Shown: positions 7,299 through 11,910 of the stretch, piece after piece
How positions within the stretch are numbered: position 1 is the stretch's first letter
Layout of the letters: each line of letters opens with the position of its first letter
From: an uncultured Elusimicrobia bacterium
Lineage (GTDB): Bacteria > Elusimicrobiota > Elusimicrobia > Elusimicrobiales > Elusimicrobiaceae
Direction of reading: 5' to 3'
Length of the DNA stretch: 11,910 nucleotides
Assembly: GCA_945483375.1 (NCBI GenBank)
Contig: CALYRQ010000010.1
Location: 1 to 11,910 of the forward strand
Notes under the pieces: model-generated
Seen by the model: the letters and a program-made list of their open reading frames with translations, nothing else
The model's database searches: none
Told to the model about the DNA's origin: nothing
Translations under genes and position numbers: made by a program

Positions 7299-8282
7299 AT
7301 GAAAAAGGTAATTGTTTCATTAGCCGCTTTTATCTTGATTAGTGTTCCGTCATTTGCGCAAACCGGGAAGATGATAGTGAAGGGCGTTGCTAAAACTAAA
7401 GTTCCGGTACGTATTAAGCCTCCAAAAATTTCCGTTCCGGGGCACGCTGTTGCCGCGCGTGTAACGGTTCCGGTCTCCGGTTTTAAGGTTCCTCAACAAG
7501 TGGCCCAATCTTTATTCAACGGAAAGATTCCTACTATTAGCGAGATCAAAATGTTAGACGCGGCCAATTTGCAGAAGCCGACTTGGGCGGAGTTCCAGAA
7601 GCAGACGCATGAACATGGCGTGGTTTTACGGGAGGTTAAACTTCCTACCGGAGGGGAGGACCGTGTCTTTTCGGAAGACGGAGAACATTGGTTGTACTCA
7701 AAGGAGGCGTTGGAAGCTATTGATTCCGGATTCCGCGTTTATGTTTTGGAAGAGGATCGTTTGGCATTTTCTGTTGACGGAGAAGCGCCCTTTTTTGATT
7801 TCTATGACGGCCTTGTTCTTGACCAGGTAAAAAAACTGAAGGAATTAGGTTTTGTTTTGAATTCGAGCGGGCGCTACTTTATGGTTCATTTTCCGCAGAC
7901 TCCTGTTTCCGAAACGCCCGTGTTTTTGGATCAGACGGCTACAACGCCGATTCTGTTGAAAGATGCTCCTGTCGGCGCTGTTTTGTCTAAACACACTTTC
8001 CTGCCCGGTGCGAAAGACACGCCTTATCCGGATTTGTATGTGGCGTGTCAGGCAGAAGCAAAACCGAAAGATGCAGAGTGGGATTTGTGGACCAACCACT
8101 TGATGGGTTATATGCAAGACGCCGCCAAAGCGTATCAAGGGCTGGAGAATACTGTCAACACATTGGGTTCTGCTAAAAACTCTGTGGATATTGTATGGAA
8201 CGGCTATTCTTGGAGTGTACGCGATGTAAACGGGAAAATGTATCAGTCTGCAAAAGACTTCATGGCTGAAAATGCCCATTAA
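7299..8282 (+). CDS. exported protein of unknown function
   Basis: I do not recognise this 327-residue protein. It begins with a clear signal peptide, MKKVIVSLAAFILISVPSFA, with likely cleavage after A20 (SFA/QT). No lipobox cysteine is present, and the only cysteine of the mature protein lies in VACQAEAKP near residue 250. The mature N-terminus is basic and rich in valine, proline and lysine (about 25-66), followed by a mixed region with many aromatic residues and no visible catalytic motif. The C-terminal part (about 255-327) is tryptophan- and tyrosine-rich (WDLWTNH, WNGYSWSVRD). AGGAG at 7287-7291 supports the ATG at 7299. The gene has its own promoter and terminator, and its codon use looks more AT-leaning than its neighbours, so it may be lineage-specific or acquired. 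Confidence 0.85.
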   Translation: MKKVIVSLAAFILISVPSFAQTGKMIVKGVAKTKVPVRIKPPKISVPGHAVAARVTVPVSGFKVPQQVAQSLFNGKIPTISEIKMLDAANLQKPTWAEFQKQTHEHGVVLREVKLPTGGEDRVFSEDGEHWLYSKEALEAIDSGFRVYVLEEDRLAFSVDGEAPFFDFYDGLVLDQVKKLKELGFVLNSSGRYFMVHFPQTPVSETPVFLDQTATTPILLKDAPVGAVLSKHTFLPGAKDTPYPDLYVACQAEAKPKDAEWDLWTNHLMGYMQDAAKAYQGLENTVNTLGSAKNSVDIVWNGYSWSVRDVNGKMYQSAKDFMAENAH

Positions 8283-8311
8283 GATGGCTGTTTCAAAGAG
8301 AGTATTTTAAA

Positions 8312-8344
8312 ACGCCCCGGGATTTTGCTCCCGGGGTGTTTTTC
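8312..8344 (+). terminator. Rho-independent terminator, probably bidirectional
   Basis: ACGCCCCGGGA (8312-8322) pairs with TCCCGGGGTGT (8329-8339) with one G-T pair and a TTTTGC loop, followed by TTTTT at 8339-8343. On the other strand the stem is followed by a short T run, so it can also stop the convergent tRNA-Phe transcript. Confidence 0.9.
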
Positions 8345-8368
8345 TCTTGTAAAAAAGGCAAAACGAAA

Positions 8369-8440
8369 TGCCGAGGGACAGGATCGAACTGTCGACACCT
8401 GGTTTTTCAGACCAGTGCTCTACCACTGAGCTACCTCGGC
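8369..8440 (-). tRNA. tRNA-Phe (anticodon GAA)
   Basis: Read on the minus strand, this folds as a complete 72-base cloverleaf. The acceptor stem is GCCGAGG/CCTCGGC with discriminator A, the D arm GCTC-AGTGGTA-GAGC, the anticodon arm CTGGT-CTGAAAA-ACCAG with anticodon GAA, and the T arm GACAG-TTCGATC-CTGTC. The 3' CCA is not encoded (TTT follows), so a CCA-adding enzyme is needed. Confidence 0.97.
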
Positions 8441-8451
8441 ATTACCTACAT

Positions 8452-8480
8452 ATAATATCAAATTTATTTCATGCGGGCAA
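8452..8480 (-). promoter_or_regulatory. promoter for tRNA-Phe
   Basis: On the minus strand, TTGCCC (8480-8475) precedes TATTAT (8457-8452) with a 17-base spacer. The -10 box ends 11 bases before the first tRNA base, as expected for a tRNA promoter. Confidence 0.6.
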
Positions 8481-8530
8481 CAAAATTTTTTTGCGTTTGT
8501 TCCCGCCGGAGCGGTATGTACTATTTTTTA

Positions 8531-8560
8531 TTGCGTACCCGCCCGCAAAAGACATATACT
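8531..8560 (+). promoter_or_regulatory. promoter for the 2-oxoacid:ferredoxin oxidoreductase operon
   Basis: TTGCGT (8531-8536), an 18-base spacer and TATACT (8555-8560) make a good sigma-70-like promoter about 48 bases before the ferredoxin start. It is divergent from the tRNA-Phe promoter, 50 bases away. Confidence 0.65.
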
Positions 8561-8608
8561 TTATGTATGGGTTTACCGGTTTTTGTCCCCGGACCCGATA
8601 GGAGAATT

Positions 8609-8815
8609 ATGCCAAGAATTGAAGTAGACGCCAACAGATGCAAGGCTTGCTATTTGTGCGTCAGCGCATGCCCGAAGAAATGCCTGGGCAAATCCAAAAC
8701 CATCAGCAAAAAAGGATATTTCCCCGCTGTAATGGAACACCCCGAAAACTGTATCGGCTGCACCATGTGCTACATGATGTGCCCCGACGTCGCCATCACG
8801 GTGATTAAAGAATAA
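8609..8815 (+). CDS. 2-oxoacid:ferredoxin oxidoreductase delta subunit (2[4Fe-4S] ferredoxin)
   Basis: This 68-residue ferredoxin-like subunit has two CxxCxxCxxxCP clusters, C11-C14-C17-C21 and C48-C51-C54-C58, each ligating a [4Fe-4S] centre. Such delta subunits carry electrons from the TPP-bearing subunit to free ferredoxin in VOR/KOR-type enzymes. AGGAG at 8600-8604 sets the start at 8609; the same frame is open back to an ATG at 8471, but that would place the promoter inside the gene and add an unrelated sequence. It is the first gene of a four-gene operon, and the alpha gene follows after 21 bases. Confidence 0.93.
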   Translation: MPRIEVDANRCKACYLCVSACPKKCLGKSKTISKKGYFPAVMEHPENCIGCTMCYMMCPDVAITVIKE

Positions 8816-8836
8816 CGATTTTAAGGATTTTTATAT

Positions 8837-10000
8837 ATGACCGAAAAAACATTAAGAAAAGGCAACGAAGCTCTGGCCGAAGGTGCCATCCGCGCCGGGG
8901 CCCGTTTTTTTGCCGGTTATCCCATCACGCCGCAGAACGAAGTGCCGGAATATATGTCCGCCTATATGGCCGACAACGGGGGCGCGTTTGTGCAGGCTGA
9001 AAGCGAAGTGGCCGCCATCAACATGGTTTACGGCGCCGCGTCCACCGGTACGCGCAGTATGACTTCGTCCTCCTCCCCGGGTATCAGCTTAAAGCAGGAA
9101 GGTATCACCTATTTGGCCAGTGCGGATTTGCCGTGTTTAATCGTTAACGTCATGCGCGGCGGACCCGGCCTTGGCAGTATTGCGGGCGCGCAGGGCGATT
9201 ATTTTCAGGCCACGCGCGGCGGCGGCAACGGGGACTATCACGTCATCGTGCTGGCGCCGAACTCGGTGGAAGAGCTGGGCAATTTCCCCAAACTCGGTTT
9301 TGAACTGGCCGAAAAGTACCGCATGCCCTGTATGATTTTGGCCGACGGCATTTTGGGCCAGATGATGGAAAGCATGTCTTTTAATTTCGACCCGATTGAC
9401 CCCAACAAACTGGGTAAATTCGACTGGGCTGTGGATATCCATAAAAACGGCCGCGCCAAAAGCAAAGTGTTTTCCTACAAGGGCGACAATTTAATCGCCG
9501 ACGTGGTGGAACGCTCCAAACGCTACGGTTTAATCGAAAAGACCGAAGCCCGTTGGGAAGAGCGCAACGCCGAAGACTGCGACGTCCTTTTGGTGGCGTA
9601 CGGGTTGTCCTCCCGCGCGTGCTTGGAGGCCGTCAACAAAGCCAAAGAAGAAGGCTTGAAAGTCGGTTTGTTCCGCCCGATTACGCTGTGGCCGTTTCCG
9701 TCCAAACGTTTGGAAGAACTGGCTTCCAAAGCCAAAGCCGTGCTGTGCGTAGAGCAGAGCCTCGGCCAGCTGGTGCAGGATGTAAAACTGGCGGTCAACG
9801 GTAAAACGCCCGTCTGTTTGAACGCCTACCCCGCCGGTGGCCAGCCGGACGGAAACACAATTCTCACCGCCGTGCGCTCTTGTTTGAACGGCGGCAAAGA
9901 AGGCCTGTTCGATATCCAGGAACACGCCGAAGGATTCTCCTACGACTGCAAGCGCGATACGTCTATCGGCATGCAGGGCGACCTGAAAGGAGGCAACTAA
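8837..10000 (+). CDS. vorB: 2-oxoacid:ferredoxin oxidoreductase alpha subunit (VorB-like)
   Basis: This 387-residue subunit holds the pyrimidine-binding and transketolase C-terminal-type domains of the enzyme that oxidatively decarboxylates 2-oxoacids to acyl-CoA with ferredoxin as acceptor. The N-terminal GNEALAEGAIRAGARFFAGY (about 9-28) and YPITPQNEVPEYMS (28-41) are close to the pattern of 3-methyl-2-oxobutanoate (branched-chain) oxidoreductase subunit VorB. TSSSSPGISLKQEG (about 76-89) and GGPGLGSIAGAQGDY (about 108-122) are family motifs. The C-terminal half carries VEQSLGQLVQDV. Substrate choice between branched-chain 2-oxoacids and 2-oxoglutarate cannot be fixed from sequence by eye; the VorB-like N-terminus favours the first. 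AAGGA at 8823-8827 precedes the ATG. The beta gene starts three bases after its stop. Confidence 0.9.
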   Translation: MTEKTLRKGNEALAEGAIRAGARFFAGYPITPQNEVPEYMSAYMADNGGAFVQAESEVAAINMVYGAASTGTRSMTSSSSPGISLKQEGITYLASADLPCLIVNVMRGGPGLGSIAGAQGDYFQATRGGGNGDYHVIVLAPNSVEELGNFPKLGFELAEKYRMPCMILADGILGQMMESMSFNFDPIDPNKLGKFDWAVDIHKNGRAKSKVFSYKGDNLIADVVERSKRYGLIEKTEARWEERNAEDCDVLLVAYGLSSRACLEAVNKAKEEGLKVGLFRPITLWPFPSKRLEELASKAKAVLCVEQSLGQLVQDVKLAVNGKTPVCLNAYPAGGQPDGNTILTAVRSCLNGGKEGLFDIQEHAEGFSYDCKRDTSIGMQGDLKGGN

Positions 10001-10003
10001 TTT

Positions 10004-10747
10004 ATGACTATTCTCGCTAAAAAACCGCAGAGCATGACCGATAAGCCCATGCACTACTGCCCTGGTTGCGGCCATGGGATTGTGCACCGCTTAATGGGCG
10101 AAGCGTTTGACGAACTGAACATCGCGGACCGCGTTATCGGCGTGGCCCCGGTGGGTTGTGCGGTATTCGCCGATGATTACTTTACCTGCGATACGGTGCA
10201 GGGCGCGCACGGCCGCGGCCCGGCCATCGCCACGGGCATTAAACGTTGCAAACCCAGCGCCATCGTGTTTTCGTACCAGGGCGACGGCGATTTGGCTTCC
10301 ATCGGTATGGCTGAAATCGTACACGCCGCCGTCCGCAGCGAAAACATCACCGTCATTTTTATCAATAACGCCATTTACGGGATGACCGGCGGCCAAATGG
10401 CCCCGACCACGCTCGTCGGCCAGGTGGCTACCACCGCCCCCAAAGGGCGCGACCCGAAACTGCAGGGCTGGCCGATTAACATGTGCGAAATGCTCGCGCA
10501 GATTACCGGTTCGAAATACTTGGAACGCGTGGCTGTAGATACGCCCCAAAACGTAATGAAAGCCAAAAAAGCCATTAAAAAAGCGTTTGAAAACCAGGTA
10601 AAAGGCGTAGGGTTTTCCATGGTGGAAGTTTTATCTCAATGCCCGACCAACTGGCACGCCAGCGTGCCCCAGGCCCTGGAATTTGTACGCACCAAAATGA
10701 TGCCGCAATATCCGCTGGGTGTATTTAAAGACGAGGGGGCCAACTAA
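10004..10747 (+). CDS. 2-oxoacid:ferredoxin oxidoreductase beta subunit (TPP-binding)
   Basis: This 247-residue subunit binds thiamine diphosphate and an iron-sulfur cluster. CPGCGHG (19-25) opens the fold, and the TPP motif runs from GDGD (93-96) to NNAIYGMTGGQ (121-131). Cysteines C19, C22, C52 and C213 (in QCPTNWH) are placed as in cluster-binding beta subunits of this class. A strong AAAGGAGG at 9986-9993, inside the end of the alpha gene, supports the ATG at 10004 over the in-frame ATG at 10034. It would be called KorB or VorA depending on substrate. Its TAA shares its last base with the gamma start (TAATG), so the two are translationally coupled. Confidence 0.93.
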   Translation: MTILAKKPQSMTDKPMHYCPGCGHGIVHRLMGEAFDELNIADRVIGVAPVGCAVFADDYFTCDTVQGAHGRGPAIATGIKRCKPSAIVFSYQGDGDLASIGMAEIVHAAVRSENITVIFINNAIYGMTGGQMAPTTLVGQVATTAPKGRDPKLQGWPINMCEMLAQITGSKYLERVAVDTPQNVMKAKKAIKKAFENQVKGVGFSMVEVLSQCPTNWHASVPQALEFVRTKMMPQYPLGVFKDEGAN

Positions 10748-11283
10748 TGTACCAAGGTATCAGAATCGCCGGTTTCGGCGGACAGGGTGTTATTTCCGCG
10801 GGTATTTTGCTCGCGCAGGCGGGCGTGGAAGATAAAAAGAACGCCAGCTGGCTTCCTTCCTACGGCCCCGAAATGCGCGGCGGTACGGCCAACTGCTCGG
10901 TAGTGGTAACGGACGGCGAAGTATATACGCCGATAGTGTCTTCTCCTGATACGGTGATCATTATGAACGAACCGTCGCTGCCTAAATTTGAGCCGCTCCT
11001 CAAAAAAGGCGGCCTGATGATTATTAACAGTTCGCTGATTAATTCCCGCCCGACGCGTACGGATATTAAGGTCGTGTGCGTGCCGTGCAACCAAATTGCC
11101 GAAGGGCTGGGGATGGACCGCATTGCCAACTTGGTGGCTTTGGGTGCGTTTATTAAGCTGACGGGCGCGGTGACGTTAGAGAGCGTGGCCGACGCCATGA
11201 AGAAAGTGTATAAACGCGCGAAACCTGAGATGTTGGAGCTGAACAAAAAAGCGCTCCAAGCGGGCTTTGACGCAGTGAAATAA
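10747..11283 (+). CDS. 2-oxoacid:ferredoxin oxidoreductase gamma subunit
   Basis: This 178-residue protein starts with IRIAGFGGQGVISAGILLAQ (about 5-24), the glycine-rich signature of the gamma domain, followed by SYGPEMRGGTANCSVVV (about 38-54). It completes the four-part enzyme and is the last gene of the operon, overlapping the beta stop by one base. The order delta-alpha-beta-gamma is the same as in the epsilonproteobacterial oorDABC type. A 33-base inverted repeat lies 27 bases after its stop. Confidence 0.93.
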   Translation: MYQGIRIAGFGGQGVISAGILLAQAGVEDKKNASWLPSYGPEMRGGTANCSVVVTDGEVYTPIVSSPDTVIIMNEPSLPKFEPLLKKGGLMIINSSLINSRPTRTDIKVVCVPCNQIAEGLGMDRIANLVALGAFIKLTGAVTLESVADAMKKVYKRAKPEMLELNKKALQAGFDAVK

Positions 11284-11310
11284 CGGCTGTTGTTAACTTT
11301 TGTAATACGC

Positions 11311-11343
11311 ACGAAACGCAAAGAAATTTTCTTTGCGTTTCGT
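11311..11343 (+). terminator. likely terminator of the oxidoreductase operon
   Basis: ACGAAACGCAAAGAAA (11311-11326) and TTTCTTTGCGTTTCGT (11328-11343) are perfect inverted copies around one base, so the hairpin has a stem of about 14 pairs with a small loop. Only a weak T-rich tail (TTGCTTATT) follows, so termination could be partial. The symmetry would serve either strand. Confidence 0.65.
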
Positions 11344-11376
11344 TGCTTATTAGGGCCAACAATTTGCTAAATTCTA

Positions 11377-11395
11377 AGCCGTGCCAACCCCTTAT
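11377..11395 (+). repeat. left arm of a perfect 19-bp inverted repeat
   Basis: AGCCGTGCCAACCCCTTAT is exactly reverse-complementary to 11628-11646. The arm ends inside a TATAAT hexamer (11393-11398). Confidence 0.95.
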
Positions 11396-11627
11396 AATGC
11401 TCCGTGCGTTTGTGTTTGCCAGCCACACAGACAAGGCGTAAAAACGCAGGCGGTGTAACCACCGTCAAGTTTTTATAACACCGTTCTGGGTGGCTGGAAA
11501 GCCAAACCCAGCGGGCCGCTGATCCTTTGGGCTAATGTTTTATTTTTTTGCTTGTGCTTGCGATAGCAAACCCTGCGCAAAAGAAATAAAACCTCGCCTG
11601 CAAAGGTCAAAGCGGCGCACAGGCAAG

Positions 11628-11646
11628 ATAAGGGGTTGGCACGGCT
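11628..11646 (+). repeat. right arm of the 19-bp inverted repeat
   Basis: ATAAGGGGTTGGCACGGCT, the exact reverse complement of 11377-11395, 232 bases away. No convincing target-site duplication flanks the pair. Confidence 0.95.
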
Positions 11647-11910
11647 ACTTGTGTGTCTCTCGGCCTTGACGTGGCTACAGCCACGCCGAGTGGCGGCCCG
11701 CAGGGTGCTGACTAGCCTGCATAATCTAAGGCGAGTTTAACAAATCAGGCAATCTGCTACAGTGTTATTCTGCTTTGTACGGCATTTTCTATTTGCCGTC
11801 ATTTCCGGGAGTAGCAGCCGGGAATCTCCCGCTTATTTGTCTTTGTTGTTTGGCCAGGCCTTAACCCGTCTACAAAATCCGTTCCGCAGCGGACAAGCGC
11901 GATATCTGTC
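11647..11910. other. non-coding tail with further hairpins; no gene seen
   Basis: No plausible start with an open frame is present. Hairpins continue: CTCGG/CCGAG (11659-11663 with 11686-11690) enclosing CGTGGC/GCCACG (11670-11675 with 11680-11685, loop TACA, one-sided bulge 11664-11669); GCAGG/CCTGC (11700-11704 with 11716-11720); and ACGGCA/TGCCGT (11779-11784 with 11794-11799). The first two may belong to the same RNA as the 11377-11646 structure. The last 80 bases show nothing I can assign. Confidence 0.5.
11798..11830. repeat. short REP-like palindromic repeat, copy 2
   Basis: GTCATTTCCGGG (11798-11809) and CCGGGAATCTCCC (11818-11830) form an imperfect palindrome and share the GTCATTTC...GGAATCTC frame with 1671-1702. 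This copy is more symmetrical (TTCCGGG facing CCGGGAA), so it is probably nearer the parent form. Confidence 0.45.

Larger units (their letters stand above)
11377..11646 (+). ncRNA. candidate structured non-coding RNA, family unrecognised
   Basis: A perfect 19-bp closing helix (11377-11395 with 11628-11646) encloses a row of hairpins with no coding frame. They are 11408-11415/11425-11432; 11436-11439/11444-11447 with an AAAA loop; 11449-11455/11460-11466 with a TAAC loop; 11486-11491/11506-11511 extended by GGCT-GGAA-AGCC (a GNRA tetraloop); 11537-11551/11577-11592 (15 pairs with one bulge, capped by TTGC-GATA-GCAA); and 11593-11600/11620-11627 (one C-A mismatch). The last two helices and the closing helix abut without gaps. 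G-T pairs in three helices favour the plus strand; the C-A mismatch would suit the minus strand. I see no RNase P, tmRNA or SRP RNA signature. A transposable element with terminal repeats, an invertible segment or a retron-like RNA are alternatives. Confidence 0.45.

Noticed and set aside
8368..8601. Plus-strand open frame of 77 codons
   Set aside because: It runs through the minus-strand tRNA-Phe and the two promoters; the peptide is the known artefact of translating a tRNA gene in reverse.
1..11910. TGA reassigned to a sense codon
   Set aside because: TGA ends gcvPB and lplA exactly where the families end, tryptophan is encoded by TGG throughout, and no other gene contains an in-frame TGA.
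11344..11910. RNase P RNA, tmRNA, 4.5S/SRP RNA or a CRISPR array
   Set aside because: No GAGGAAAGTCC-type RNase P core, no tRNA-like TTCGA/CCA end of tmRNA, no SRP GGAAG-AGCAG apical motif and no regularly spaced direct repeats on either strand.

Overview
This window reads as a chromosomal piece of a Gram-negative, strictly anaerobic, amino-acid-using bacterium. The grounds are an AsmA-like envelope protein, a two-subunit (split) glycine dehydrogenase, a ferredoxin-dependent 2-oxoacid oxidoreductase and a Thermus-type orotate phosphoribosyltransferase. An uncultured gut Elusimicrobiota lineage would fit, but that is inference from gene style; no rRNA or other taxonomic marker is present. TGA, like TAA, is used as a normal stop, so the genetic code looks standard.

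Layout. (1) 1-1485: the end of a glycine-cleavage locus with gcvPB complete. (2) 1486-1733: a non-coding gap holding a 102-base long imperfect hairpin (1531-1632) and a short palindromic repeat (1668-1704). (3) 1734-7162: a tightly packed plus-strand run of a lipoate-protein ligase-like gene, a membrane HExxH (M50-like) metallopeptidase, an AsmA-like protein, pyrE, and an RlmI-type rRNA methyltransferase split by one in-frame TGA at 6185-6187. A strong terminator follows (7193-7232). (4) 7234-8344: a single exported protein of unknown function with its own promoter and terminator. (5) 8369-8440: tRNA-Phe(GAA) on the minus strand. (6) 8531-11343: a promoter and a four-gene operon in the order delta-alpha-beta-gamma for a ferredoxin-linked 2-oxoacid oxidoreductase (VOR/KOR type), closed by an inverted repeat. 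(7) 11344-11910: no protein gene, but a region dominated by RNA-like secondary structure. A perfect 19-bp inverted repeat (11377-11395 / 11628-11646) encloses six further hairpins, and more hairpins and a second copy of the short palindromic repeat follow.

How the genes fit together. Glycine dehydrogenase works with lipoylated H protein, so a lipoate ligase-like gene nearby makes sense. The oxidoreductase turns branched-chain 2-oxoacids (or 2-oxoglutarate) into acyl-CoA, CO2 and reduced ferredoxin, which suits amino-acid fermentation. The middle run mixes envelope, nucleotide and rRNA-modification genes that look co-transcribed rather than functionally unified.

Most worth a second look: the candidate structured RNA at 11377-11646, whose G-U pairs mostly favour plus-strand transcription; the in-frame stop in the rRNA methyltransferase; and the 102-base hairpin after gcvPB.
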